Source: Anisus vortex (lineage: Eukaryota > Mollusca > Gastropoda > Planorbidae). Taken from it: DNA of 64,000 nucleotides. Below, in pieces: positions 34,469-46,337 of the stretch; position 1 is the stretch's first letter, and each line of letters opens with the position of its first letter. The DNA is taken from positions 28,062,490 through 28,126,489 of the forward strand of contig OX421499.1 in NCBI GenBank assembly GCA_949126835.1, in the 5' to 3' direction. Under the pieces are notes generated by a model. It made no database searches. It saw nothing but the letters and a program-made list of their open reading frames with translations, and was not told the DNA's origin. The position numbers and the translations under genes were made by a program.

Positions 34469-35519
34469 AAGATTATATTTTTCCGTCTGTGACAAATGTA
34501 AATTGTAAGATTATATTTTTTCATCTGTCAAAAAGTATTTCATATACCTTGAACCTTTTCAAATAACTATTATAATGAAGTAAATCTGGAAACATAAAAT
34601 CAAAGTTAATTTGTCTTCTAGACAAGACAAATAGATGTTCTTACGCATTCATTTTAATTTTTTTAATGTAATTTTTACGGCAGTGTAATGAGTTTGATTT
34701 AGCCTATTTACATCTGTATATAATGCATTATTCCCCTTATCAATGCCAACAGAATTGTTCGCCCCTGCCGACGTTTCCCTCTGTATTATTTTGTATGTTT
34801 TGTTTTCATGTTATTTATTATTATTATTATTGTCACCCCCCCCCCCATCCCACCCTCCACCCCTCAGCGTCGTCTTTATTTTAGCCGGAAACGCATCAAA
34901 GCTCGGTTACATGATACAGCGACTTCCTGCGAAATGGTCTCCTGTTCCATCGATTTGATTGGCTGATACGGGAGCCAGCGGCGTTCCCTTCGATTAGCCT
35001 GTCAATCTGCTGGCAAATATTTAGGAAGGGGCGCCAGTTCAATCCCTTGACTTGATTTCTTCTCTATGACCAGCGTGTTTAAGAGGGAAAAAATCAGGGG
35101 GGGGGCGGTAGTCTAAGAGTCTAAGGGGTGAGGCGAACAAGGGGGGGGGGAGGAGAGGTCAAGGGGCAGAAAAGGATTCGGAAGGTAGATGCCACTGAAA
35201 TTTATTATGAATTCTGTTTTGTTGTTGTTGTTTGTTTGCGTGTGTGTGTTTGTGTGTGTGTTTGTGTGTGTGTTTCAGAAGGAGGTAAGTTTATGGAAGA
35301 GAAATGCATGCGTTTTGGTTACTTTTCTTAGCTATTGAACTCACTGGAACTCAAGAAGAACGGGTTAATGGACTAGTAAAGCTTTTCGTCTACATCATTT
35401 GAGTTTGGTTTATTTGTTGGTTTGTTGGCTTGTATTGCGGATGGTGGCTCGGATTCTATGTCTGTTGACATGGATTAGGATTGGTCGTAAACAACGCTAG
35501 GTACAACACTATAATATAG
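34469..35519. other. Intergenic; complex block 34870-35075
   Basis: A 200-bp stretch of balanced composition (GCATCAAAGCTCGGTTACAT ... CAGCGGCGTTCCCTTCGATT) between a C12-type run and G-runs. Candidate conserved non-coding element; no coding frame longer than about 70 codons. (GT)n at 35238-35276. Confidence 0.4.
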
Positions 35520-35523
35520 GTAA

Positions 35524-36105
35524 CACACATACACACACACACGGAAACACACACACACAGTCACACACACAGTCACACACACACTCACACACACACACTC
35601 TCACATACAGACATACACTCACACACAAAAACACAGACAGACACACACACAGACACACACAGAAACACACACACAGACACACACAGACACACACAGAGAC
35701 ACACAGAGACACACAGAGAGACACACACAGACACACACAGACACACTTAGAAACACACACAGAGACACACAGAGACATACATGGACACACACATAGAGAC
35801 ATACACATACACAGGCACACACATACACACACACACAGACACACACACACAGACACACACAGAGACACATACACAACACATAGAGATATACACAGACACA
35901 CACACAGTGATAAGTCCACACAATAGCACATTTACTCACGAACACAAAAGCGCATAATCACAAATGCATCGCCATCAACACAGATACGCACAGGAACACA
36001 CACACATGCAAACACAAAGACACGCACGTAAAATGAGCAATTACACTCACTAACAGACACACACATGTGCACGCACGAACACACACGCACACAGACACAC
36101 ACACA
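35524..36105. repeat. (CA)n-type array with GA interruptions
   Basis: ACACACAGACACACAGAGAC-type units for about 580 bp. The Cys/Val open frames of 60-140 residues on the minus strand are artefacts. Confidence 0.97.
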
Positions 36106-36880
36106 TAGATTGACACACTAGCAAAATGGCTTTTCGGGTATCAAATTCTAAAAATAGAAAGGTCTTTGGGCTCTTTTGAAAAAGACGAAGACCCGCGAAT
36201 CTGTCAAGACTTACTTCTGCCAATCCATCACTGCCTCGTTGGGAAGTTCTGGAAAAATTCCATTTTGACCGCATCCGCTTTACTGTTTGGTGGTTTTAAA
36301 AATCACCAACTTGTCCGGATTCTTTGAAAAGAAAGACAAGATTAAAACACGCAGACGGCAAGGCTAGGCCATTTTCTTTTTTTTTTCTTCTTAAAAACTA
36401 AACCGCAACTGACAATTGATTTGAGCGCGAACTTTTTTCTTTTTAAATGTCTTCTGGCCTGCAATGGTGGGGGGGGGGGGAAGAGGTGGGGAAGCCTGGA
36501 ATCTGCTTTGGTCCTTGTCACCTTGTTGAGTTTGTAAAGGGCACGTGCTGTCACTTACAATTAACGCGTTTTGTAGGGTGTTAAGAAGTGTAGGGGCTTA
36601 AAAGTCGGAGGTATGTCACTTGTGATTCCTTCATGCCTCATCAAGGGAGAGCTAATGAATGTTTTTGTGGTCTGACAAAGATACAAAGGAACACGACTTC
36701 TAACTCTCTCTCTCTATCTCTCTGTCTTCTTTGTGGTCTGAGAACATAGACTTAGTCTATTTGTTCATCTTTATTTGCTTTGACTTTCGTCGTAAAATGT
36801 TAATATTCTGTCGTCAATTAACAAGAACTAAAACCTTAGTCTGATTTAATTCAGTATCCGACAGACCAGTTTATCTATAA
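36106..36880. other. Intergenic, nothing recognised
   Basis: A G12 run at about 36468-36480 and a small CT tract at 36705-36728. Confidence 0.5.
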
Positions 36881-36882
36881 GG

Positions 36883-37062
36883 TAGGTGAATCAGCGTTCA
36901 CCAGTTTTCATGTCAAATGTATACTACGGGGATAGTGTGGCCTGCACAATGCACAGCTCAACTACGGTCAGGTACCATGGGGGAGACTCATTGACGCCCA
37001 CGAGACTCGTGAATACAGAGATTCGAACCCGAGACCATTTTGTACGCCAGTAGAGCGCAGGC
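36883..37062 (-). mobile_element. Diverged SINE, inverted copy
   Basis: TGAATCAGCGTTCACCAGTT, GATAGTGTGGCCTGCACAAT, GTCAGGTACCATGG, GATTCGAACCCGAGACC (B box) and GTACGCCAG are retained. Confidence 0.75.
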
Positions 37063-37347
37063 CGTTAGTCTGATTAATGTGGTCAAACTAGAAATTAGAC
37101 ATTTAGAAATATACAGTACACATTTAATTCACCCAAGTTACTTAGTAAATATTTTATATTTTTTCTTTTGTTTTCTTGTGTAACCTTATTCAGAAACAGA
37201 TAGCAAGAAATAAATATTGGCTAGTGTCCATCTACATCATATATATTTTCAAAATACATATGTAAAATCAGTAATTTATAGTTGAGACATTCTAAAATAT
37301 TCACGATGTAAAATAGAATAGTTAGTATTTGACTTCTGTAAAACAAT
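37063..37347. other. AT-rich spacer
   Basis: Nothing recognised. Confidence 0.5.
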
Positions 37348-37407
37348 TTAACCCTTCCCGTACAGACCTACTTCTATCTATGCTGCCTTCAGTTCTGTAA
37401 GGGTTAA
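37348..37407 (+). mobile_element. piggyBac-type MITE with internal deletion
   Basis: TTAACCCTTCCCGTACAGAC ... TCTGTAAGGGTTAA. It lacks the 21-bp CGCTATATACGCGCCCGGGA segment of the 12836 copy. Confidence 0.8.
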
Positions 37408-37796
37408 GAATCTCGAGAATCTTCACAATAAAAAAAAGAAGTTGCAACCATGAAAATATAGTCTAGGAATTTTAATTTTTAAAAGTTATTTTTTTTAAAT
37501 TCACTGCGGAGAAACGAAAGCAGATCACCTGAATGCTAGTCGGGGACTCTAACCATGTTTTGAAAGTTCTCAACTAAATTTGCAAAATAGTTACCGATAA
37601 ATCATTGAGAAATAGCAGCTGATTTCTGATTTGGTCCGGTGAAGAAAGGACTCCAACTAGTCCTAGCCTAGGCCTGGGGATGTTTTTAAACACATTAATA
37701 GACCTCTCTCTTGTTTGTCAAGTTATGAATTGAACACTTTTATTATATCAGAGCCATCCAATGGAAATCTCCATTCAGATCATGTGATCAGGTGTT

Positions 37797-37877
37797 TTAA
37801 CCCTTCCGGTACCAACCTACTTCTATCTATGCTGCCTTCAGTTCCGCTATATACGCGCCCGGGACTGTAAGGGTTAA
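37797..37877 (+). mobile_element. piggyBac-type MITE, 81 bp
   Basis: Nearly identical to 12836-12916, same TTAA ends and ATATACGCGCCCGGGACTGT core. Confidence 0.85.
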
Positions 37878-39780
37878 GATAAAACTTCTTCTATGCTGGT
37901 TAGGGTAGTTTGACGGCCTGGCTTCACTCTATGTTTGCTCTTCATTACGTCATCAAGAGTTCTCATGGATATGCCCAAATCTGCGCAGACGTTTCTTTGA
38001 GATGTTCCTTTTTTTTTCTATCATCGTCAAGGTCTTCGTATGTCTTAGTGACAAGTGTCACAGTTTCATGTCCCTGGTTTTGGTCTGTAAATGCTTGGCA
38101 TTTTTATTCTGAAATAGAGTAGGTCGAAATAAAGTTTTACCAAAAATAATGATACTCGGTTGTTATTAATTCGATTTAATTTGTATAGCATGTAAGCATG
38201 CATATAATTATTTATTTTACGTATAATAAGCCTACCATTTAATTACTAAATCATGCAATTTACTATACTATTACAAAACTTACTATATTTCATCATAGCT
38301 TAAACTCTTTATTTTAACGTGAACAATTCTCACATACAAATTTTAAATGTTGGTCAACTGAAAAGATTCTCATTATCCAAAATAATTGGGCAATGTAGCT
38401 ACAAATGATGATCGAATATTTCTATTACATTTTTTTTCAAATGTAAAAATTTGGACTAGTTGAATGAATTTTAACATTAGGAAGAAAAAACAGTCCAGTA
38501 AGATAACGATAGTTTCAAAATATAATTAGACATAAGAAATATTACTTTCCGTTAAATACGTAACTAAACTTATCTGGTTCAGCTTTCGCTCCTGTGTTGG
38601 ATTTTATAGTAAATAAATGAATATCATATTAAATAGACAAACACATACATGGTAAGCATTTATTATAAATCGCCTTAACGTTATTCTGGTTTTTTGTTTC
38701 AGTCAAGGTATTATCATTATGCCAAGAAAACAAAAATCTCTCTAATTAGCCAAGCGGGAAAAAATCGAGTTCGACTTTTAGAATATAGAACCCATTGAAT
38801 TTGTTTGAATTGAGCAATAAGCAAGCTAAAACCATCAAGGTTTGGAGATTTTGTGTTAGTGCTTTTAACGGTCGTACGTAAAGAAGACAAGTTAATTACA
38901 AAAGAAAATGTCATTTGTTGAATGGATCACCTTTTAAGATTTTATTATAACATATAAGTATTTTGTTCTTTTCTAAAAAAAATTTTATATTTCCAGATGT
39001 TCTTAGAACCCGAAATATAAGACGGTACCTGGTTCTGAAAAGATCCAGCAATGGAAAAAAAAACAGACAAATTCATGCATTTCTGCCTTAAAAATGGTTT
39101 CTCTGATGCAGAAGAGACTTCTAGAATCTTGACAACGTTTTTTTTTTTTCGTTTTTTTTAAAGAAGGTAAAGAAGTCCGAAGTTGGGTTAAATAAAGATT
39201 GCCTGATGGTCCTCACTGATTCCATAAGCGGCCCTTGTACAGACCGCCCCATCCAACTCACCCACAACCCTATACCCCCCAGCCTACCCACCCTTCCCCT
39301 ACTCCCCAGCATCCTCCACACACCCCCTCCCCCCCCACCCAAACAAGCCCCAGCCAGACTATGCCGTGAGCCCCGCCCGGCGACGGGTCGAGAGGACAGT
39401 GTCAGTCACGCGACCATTAGCGCGTGCATGCACGTGCGTGAGCGCGCGTGTTTAGGGGGCAAGAGAGACGATCACGTGGTAGAGATGGGGTGTAAGATGG
39501 GAGAGATGTGGGAGTGAGAGGGAGATTGAGTGAATGATGGATGGATGGGAGAAAGAAACACGATGGAGCGTTAGACAACAAAGTCAGTTTTCAATTCAAT
39601 GATGCAAAATTCAATTATTTCTTTTTTTTTTTTACAAAGTTTTCAATAAATTGTGATTTGAAAAAAAAGCATTAAGTAAAAATTTTTTTTAAACATAACA
39701 ACCTAAATATAATAAAAATAAATATAGTTAGATAGATTGATAAACTATACAAACATATTTTTTATATACTACATAATTAT
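37878..39780. other. Intergenic; GC island 39200-39520
   Basis: AT-rich except for 39200-39520, which has C-runs and CpG-rich GAGCGCGCGTG/CACGTGCGTGAGCG. No gene is supported. Confidence 0.45.
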
Positions 39781-39784
39781 ACAG

Positions 39785-40200
39785 AGAAAGGAGAAAGAGA
39801 GAGAGACAGACAGACAGACAGAAAGAAAGAAAGAAAGAAAGGAAGGAAGGGGATAAAAAAGCGCTTGAAAGAAATGACTATATATATATATAACTACATT
39901 GTTTTAGTTATGATAATATATTATAGTTAAACAAATAGACAGATAGATAGATAGATAGACAGATAGATAGACAGATAGATAGATAGATAGATAGATAGTA
40001 GGTAGGTAGGAAGGTCGGTCGATCAACAGATAGATCCATAGATAGACAGAAAGATAGTTAGACATAGATAGATTTAAAGATAGATTGATTGATAGATTGA
40101 AAGATAGATAGATAGATAGACAGACAGAGGATAGACGGATAGATAGATAGATAGATAGATAGACGGATAGATATATAGATAGATAGACAGATAGATAGAC

Positions 40201-40232
<32 letters not shown>

Positions 40233-40243
40233 TGATAGATACA
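39785..40243. repeat. GA/GACA/GAAA and GATA microsatellite
   Basis: Short GA, CAGA and GAAA tracts lead into imperfect GATA with GACG and GTAG variants. It sits beside the same flank as the array at 86-844. Confidence 0.95.
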
Positions 40244-40327
40244 TGAGCCTGTGTGTATACCTCTTCAATTACAAATCATTTATCTTTGTGTTTAAATTTC
40301 GAATCAATATATTAACATGCTTTATAG
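40244..40327 (+). repeat. Duplicated flank shared with 845-930
   Basis: TGAGCCTGTGTGTATACCTC and CAATTACAAATCATTT recur, ending CTTTATAG before the hAT end. Confidence 0.8.
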
Positions 40328-41725
40328 CAGGGATCGACAACCTAAGGCACGCGTGCCAAACTTGGCAACAAGAGCGATTTTCAATTGCAAGCGGGAGACC
40401 TCCAAGAAGTGTTTTTTAAATTTATTTTCTGTTCTGAAAGAGGAATACTGACTGTTGAAGCCGATGTTTCTGAATGACATAACGACCAATTTAGATAAAG
40501 TGAACGCATTTACAAGGACGGGGATAAGCAGCAATTGAACTGAGTGACATCATTTTAAAAATATTTATCAATATGTATTTACCTTTATTAAGGCAGTAAG
40601 GCATTTATTAATAAAGACAGCTGGGCTTTTTTCAGAAGTGCATTGAAGCAATCAAAGTTTTCTAAACAAAGGCAAGACTTTCAAATTCATGGAATCATTT
40701 TTTCATTCCTCATCAAGCTTATCTGGTTTGATCTTACTAAAATCTTCTTAGATGTAATGTATTTTAAGTGGAGGGATATTGTCGATTTTAAACATCCAAA
40801 ACAATGTGCACCGAAATGTCAATTTGCGGGGAAAATCTGGAACGTAGATTCTTAGGAAAGTTATCTGCTATTTTCAACTGCCAAGCGTTCATTCGCTCTA
40901 CTTTAAGCATTTGGTTCAACTTACACTTGTGCACAGTAGGCCTATTCATATAGCCTTTTCATTGCACATGAAAGCTGTGTTAAGCATTCAAAGAGGACAC
41001 TTTAACTACAATACTCAGAAATGAATAAATATCTATCTGCCCTTATAAATTAGCGAAGAGCAAGACAAGGCGCTCATTAACTGATACCAACTACTTACAT
41101 TTAAAAGAGATTTTGTGCTCATCTGCTATAATTAAACATGAATATAATTTATTCTAAAATAAAATTGGTTTTTATTAATTTAATAAATATAACAGACTTT
41201 TTAATAGTATTATATTATACAATTTTTGTAATTAGTAGGCTAATGTTAAAAAGATAAACTCCTTAAGGTTAAATGAACAATCAATTAATGCAGGAAATGT
41301 TTATTTACAACTGTTTAACGTAAATTAATTGTATCACTCTAATTAAATCTTGTAATAAATACCTTTATGCTGGAAGTATATAAAGAAATATTAATTAGTC
41401 AACAATAGTCAGTAATATTGGGGGGAAGGGGGTTCAAATTTTAAAGTCCCCCCGCCCCCCCCCTTGAGGGGGGCCCCCAAATGAGTGTCCGAAATTTTAT
41501 TTACATTAAATATTAAATATTACGCCGCTGCCATGTAATCTTGCTATTCACGTTGCTATATAAGTTAGTGACCCGTTTGCATGTATTCCACACATATTAA
41601 GGATTTCAAAATTACGTATATCAACACGCATGTAAAAACTGGTAAAAAGTTTACTAAAAACCGTCAATACATAACTCCGTTTTTTTGTAAAACACGTTAT
41701 CTTGGCGGCATTTTATCGGTATCTT

Positions 41726-42054
41726 CAGTGGCGTATTTAGGCATGGTCCACGTGTTCCATTGGAACAGGGGCCACCACACAAAAAGGGGCTCCCACACAT
41801 CCCACAAATATTTTTTTAGTGACATCCCCATTCTTTCGATGAAAATGTCAAATAAAATGCATTTATTCCCCTACAATTTTAAGCACTCCAGTCCAACCAA
41901 GCTAAGCGAGACATTCAATTTATTTAAGATTTTACACAATGTAACATGAATTAACGGAACTTTTCTTCTGAGGTATGAGGAAGGCATAGACGAGGCCAGG
42001 AGTGCCCTACATAAATTTGGGAACAGGGCCCCGACAATCCTAAATACTGCCCTG
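41726..42054. mobile_element. hAT MITE, 329 bp, perfect duplication
   Basis: CAGTGGCGTATTTAGGCATG at the left and CCTAAATACTGCCCTG at the right. The 8-mer GGTATCTT occurs exactly on both sides (41718-41725 and 42055-42062). Its terminus CAGTGGCGTA resembles the terminus of the surrounding transposase-bearing element, so it may be that family's deletion derivative. The 122-residue open frame across the left junction is chance. Confidence 0.9.
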
Positions 42055-42139
42055 GGTATCTTCTATTTTTTGTCCATGCTATAATCCATCTGTCCATAGA
42101 CAAATAGAAGGGTAATAGTTCGTATATAGGGTTTTTCGA

Positions 42140-42200
42140 TCAATTTTCCCACCCTTGCAATCAATTTTCCCATCCTTGCAATCAATTTTCCAATGAAAAA
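42140..42200 (+). repeat. 21-bp repeat, three units
   Basis: CAATCAATTTTCCCACCCTTG three times with small variation, and one more diverged half unit at 42228. Confidence 0.9.
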
Positions 42201-42264
42201 TTGTACACCCCTATTTTATAATTTTCTTGCAATCAATTTGCCCACCGTCTCTTAGACATAAATC

Positions 42265-42796
42265 CAAAGGCAACATTTCTGAACTGTGATAATCACTCTC
42301 TCAGCCTGGAGGCTCTTCATACTGCTGAGATAGATCCAGCAATTGTCACCTTTTTTGGAACTGTAATGAATTGTTCAACTTTTTTTCCAATTCACCCCAG
42401 AGACGGGCCAAACTGAAAGAAGCTGGAGGCGAGTGTTTAAAAAAGGAGAGTAGTACAAGGTGGTCCTCAAGAGAAGAAGCTACGTCGTCAGTTTCCTTGC
42501 ATCTTGACAAAATCATCAAGCTGTTGGAGAGACTTTCTGAATCAACAACTGAAAGAATGGACACTAGAAGTAGTGCACAGAATCTTCTTCATGTATTGGA
42601 AAATTATGCATTTTTTGCGTATCTGGAATTTGGTCAAATCTCCTTCGCCCAATCAATATAATTCAGAAGAAACTACAAAATTCTGGAGTGCACGTACGGG
42701 AAGCTGCTGAAGATATTAAGACCCTTTCATGCTTTCTACAAAATGATGAGAAACGGATGAAACTGATCACCCAATCCATCGAAAGAGCAAAATAAG
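42265..42796 (+). pseudogene. hAT/ZMYM1-like transposase, N-terminal and middle fragment
   Basis: Read with frame changes, the strand encodes EIDPAIVTFFGTV, then LFNFFSNSPQRRAKLKEAGG, then STRWSSREEATSSV, then (shifted) LQNSGVHVREAAEDIKTLSC. The FF..SPxRxxxL ... TRWSSR order is the hAT transposase signature between the catalytic core and insertion domain in ZMYM1/DUF4371-type proteins. These enzymes cut DNA at the element ends as RNase H-like nucleases. At least two frameshifts and in-frame stops make it dead. The catalytic N-terminal half is not recognisable upstream. Coding homology stops at the TTAA where the Kolobok-like element begins and resumes at 46851. Confidence 0.75.
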
Positions 42797-42969
42797 TTAA
42801 AGGGTAAGTCCTGCCTAAATAGTAACTTAATTCCATATTAAAGCCTTTGAAATATCATTTTCAAATATACAAGTCTTTCTTTTGAGAGTGGACGATAAAT
42901 GTGTTAATTTAATTAAATTACATTGCCAATTACGGAAACTGTCGACCACGGGCCGGAAACTCACGAACA

Positions 42970-42985
42970 GGTAGTGACGTCACAA
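42970..42985. promoter_or_regulatory. CRE-like site, left end of the Kolobok-like element
   Basis: AGTGACGTCACAAG contains the full palindrome TGACGTCA, about 50 bp before the first ATG candidates of the plus-strand unit. The mirror site is at 46643-46660. Confidence 0.5.
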
Positions 42986-43163
42986 GTTTCCAAGATTTTT
43001 GTTTACAATCAATCGACTATGCTATAATCGACATGGCTTCACGCGACGTAGAACCATAGCCTACATGTATTACATGTTTGAACAATAAAAAAAAATCTAT
43101 CAGACAACGAGGACGAAAGGAATTTTAACGCTGAATTCAGCATATATCAATCAATCGAGAAAA

Positions 43164-43191
43164 ATGGATCAGGCATCGGAAATATCAAATG
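43164..43191 (+). CDS. Candidate first coding exon, plus-strand unit of the Kolobok-like element
   Basis: ATG GAT CAG GCA... reads MDQASEISN and ends in a strong donor G|GTAAGT. Joined to the exon at 44187 in phase 1 it would encode a 42-residue product, MDQASEISNGQCDTQLTVTG and on to a TAA at 44285-44287. That product has no recognised family, and the conserved-looking frame of exon 2 is a different one, so either the copy has shifted or the true upstream exon is elsewhere. The 1-kb intron is rich in TAGGCCTA words. Confidence 0.3.
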
Positions 43192-44186
43192 GTAAGTTGG
43201 CCTACTTGATTAGCCTCCTACAGTCCTAGCTAGGTTAGGTCAATGCCATAGAATATCATTGAATATGGCACTATGGATGCACTTTCTCGACACTTTAGTA
43301 GGCTTAGCCTTAGCATCATAGCCTTAGGGTTTGACTTTATCAATTTTTTAGTTTCCGACTTACGTTAAAGATAGGCCTATGTAGGTAATCTTCACACTAG
43401 TCTACATAAAACGACTTTTAAATTCACTTTTACTACCGGAACTTTTAAGCTATATGAATAGTATATGCTAGTTATTGCCTACTATATTAATTACTATGAC
43501 TGTGACTTTATGACTGCCCGGTATACTATAGACTATAGGAGGCTTACTTGTGCGATTTAGTTTAGAATGAATACGCTACTAAGTAGTTATTATGAATTGT
43601 GACGGACTAATAATACTAGATTAGTAATAATTATACTTTTACTTGTAAAAAAAGCTAGGCCTACATATCGAATATCGGTAAAGGTAGACTATTGACATAG
43701 TCGTCACATAGGAATACCGGCCGTAACAGGCATAATAGGGGCTAGCTGTTTCCTGGTCCTCTTCTTAGGGTGTGATAAATCCTCTTATCTTTACCACCAG
43801 TGATTATTACCTATCTGTTCAATGTTTAAAGCTACTTAAGATTAATTTTATTTGATCTTGATTATTAAAAGATTTCATTGGCAACAGTTTTTAGATAAAA
43901 TAATGAAAATTAGCCCAATTTATAGTATAGTTAGGCTATATAAGCTCAAGCTTGAAACAAAACAAAAAAACACTTTTTGCATTTCAACCTTTAATTGAAT
44001 CAATTGCTCTATACTCTATACTATAAAAATATTTCATATACCGAAGAAGGGTTTTAAAAAATATAGTTGTATATGTGATTTATATAAAAATACATCAAAT
44101 AGTGATATGTTAAAAAAACAGCTGAATTATGAAAAGTATTGACTATTGACTAAAACCTAAACAGTAATTATTCTTTTTTTTTTCAG

Positions 44187-44409
44187 GACAATGTGATACA
44201 CAGCTTACAGTTACAGGAACTCAGTTTATTGGTGTTTTGGCATACTTGGTCATGAAATTCACACACCGCTGCCTGCTTGTGCTTTAAACAAAATAATGTT
44301 GGCCTATCCAGAAGGCAGACTAACTGGTTTCAAATGGCCGATATTGATAAAGAATAAGCTGTACAGGCTTAGTTCTAAAGTATTAGAATATTTCTTTGAA
44401 CAGTTATAA
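44187..44409 (+). pseudogene. P2X7 C-terminus-like exon remnant
   Basis: After an excellent acceptor (T9-CAG at 44184-44186), the frame open from 44197 to TAA 44407-44409 reads YTAYSYRNSVYWCFGILGHE then IHTPLPACALNKIMLAYPEG then RLTGF. The order AYxxxxxxxW..G.LG....(I/V)P.CxxxxIxxxYP..G.YxGF is that of the cysteine-rich intracellular (ballast) domain of P2X7-related proteins, which many invertebrates carry outside any channel. A TGA at 44194-44196 precedes it in frame just after the acceptor. The match is from memory of the family pattern. The N-terminal Cys cluster of the domain is absent here. Confidence 0.4.
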
Positions 44410-45073
44410 AATAAAAGGATTAAATTTGAATGAAATGTCTTTATTGCTTTCAATATAGCTGCTAATTTAAACAATTATGCCCATGTATTATATACATTTT
44501 TGAACACAGTATAAACAAAATAACGTGATTGATAATTAATAGGTAGTGCATTTGGAAAACAGTCAATCATCCTCTGTTCACTTTTTTGCAGTCATTTCCT
44601 TGGATTTATGAGCATTAGGCACTTTTAAAACAGTATTCTTAACACAGGATATATCCCACCTACCCTCCATGGCAGCAAACCAGTTGGTCCATGGCAGCTT
44701 AATCAGTATTCACAACTGACCTCTATATATAAAGACCATTTCCTTATTCGCCACCTGGGGACGCCCTTGGTAGGAGATGGTAGCTCCCCCAAGAAAAATT
44801 TCAACTTTTTGTACTTCCAACTCCGACTCCAGGTACTTTAAATTTCCTCCGACTCTTCGACTCCACAGCCCTAGTTTTCACTGATAAAAAAAGTTATTTA
44901 AAGGAATTATTATATCAATGTTGAACAAAATGTTTCAAGACTTCTAATACCAGTGTATGAAATATTTGTTCTTAAATAGGATTAAAATTAAAGCAAAGTT
45001 TAGCAATATTAATTAAATATGACAAATATTGCAGATATTTAATAAGACTAATTAGTAAACTAATTTAAAATGT

Positions 45074-45204
45074 CTATTCGCTAATATCAGATTCATCATC
45101 TTCATATTCACCTTTTTCTGGAACTTAGTTATTGGTGTAGGTCACTGAAGACTTGCCTCGGCTATGGCTCACAGACTTGCATGTTTTAATCCCAGTTTGT
45201 ACTC
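45074..45204 (-). pseudogene. Minus-strand terminal exon remnant, acidic tail
   Basis: After an AAG acceptor, one frame reads GVQTGIKTCKSVSHSRGKSS, then an in-frame TAA, then VPEKGEYEDDESDISE and TAG (45074-45076). An acidic, Ser-rich tail is typical of a protein terminus. The frame does not join cleanly to the next exon upstream, so this is decayed. Confidence 0.35.
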
Positions 45205-45397
45205 CTTAAAAAGTATTGTTAGATAGGTTGTAATTTAATATATGTAGGCCTACAAAGTAAATGGCATGAGTAAAAGTGAAATAAAAAAAAAGTATTTATA
45301 TATTATAGTCCTTATATAGCTATATAAGGTTTAGTCAAAATATTAAATATATATTATATATATATAAATTATCATTAATGTATTTTTGAATGCTTAC

Positions 45398-45590
45398 CCT
45401 TGCTTCTGATTCATTCTGAATATGAGATTTGTCTGTATCATCTTGTCCTCTTTGGAACTGTGATCCACATAAGATCTGAAGATCTACAGACATAAATTAT
45501 GGCTTCGCAATTGTTGGTTCTCACAAGTCAAAGCTTCACTCAGTGGTGGCGGTGGCATTGGGTCCATTGAAAGAGATTCTCTATTCGTGG
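45398..45590 (-). pseudogene. Minus-strand internal exon remnant
   Basis: Reads MDPMPPPPLSEALTCENQQL, then after a shift QRGQDDTDKSHIQNESEAR up to a donor GTAAGC. Leu/Gln-rich, coiled-coil-like sequences after a THAP domain are common. No specific family is claimed. Confidence 0.35.
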
Positions 45591-45759
45591 ATTATATTTC
45601 CTGATTATAAAATGATTACAAATTTTACTATCACCTAGTATATTTTACATTTTTACAACCACATAATTTTTTTATATATTGTTATTTACAACAATTACAC
45701 TAATATAACATCTTAAGCAAATTATAGCAAAGTATAGCTAACAATATATGGCATGCAAT

Positions 45760-46270
45760 GGATATATAGTAGACCTTTAAAGAAAGCATAGGCTCTACTC
45801 AGAATTTTAGTATTTACCATTAGGCATTAGGCTTTTAGCCTATAGATTAAATAGGCCTTTGCATTATTTATATGAGCCTACTATGCCTACAACATGGGTT
45901 TTTAGCTATGATACAGTAAACTTTAGGCCTATAGATTTTGTAAACTAATAGGTCATATAATAAAGCCCTTTACATTTATTGTCTGTGACTGTAGTCTAAT
46001 ATAGGCTACTGCATGACTATATAATAGGTTAATAGGCTATAATCTATAATATAGGCTAGGCCTAAAGCCACTTAAAGTACTTAGACTTATAGTAGTAGTT
46101 AGATCTATAGTAGTCTATCCCTATAAGCCTATAATTATACTATAGGCCTACTATAGCCTACTATATAGACACTATAATATAGTGAGTCTATAGTTATAGA
46201 CTAGGCCATAACATTTACATAGGTCATAGGCAGGTAGCCTATAGGCCTAAGTCAAAAGTCTATTAACTTT
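45760..46270. repeat. TAGGCCTA/CTATAG-rich intron-like DNA
   Basis: Very dense overlapping self-complementary words TATAGGCCTA, AGGCCTA and CTATAG. Low-complexity but not tandem. Likely the first intron of the minus-strand unit. Similar words fill the plus-strand intron at 43200-43720. Confidence 0.6.
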
Positions 46271-46337
46271 TTTTAAATGTAGTTGCTTAGCCAAAGAGTA
46301 GAGTAATAAGAGTCTTATGAATTTTTAAAAAATTTAC

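Noticed and set aside
35509..35945. 108-140-residue Cys/Val-rich frames resembling keratin-associated or conotoxin-like proteins
   Set aside because: They are (CA)n read on the minus strand; no signal peptide or cysteine framework independent of the repeat.
41581..41949. 122-residue open frame
   Set aside because: Crosses the left junction of a MITE with a perfect target duplication, so it cannot be one ancestral gene.
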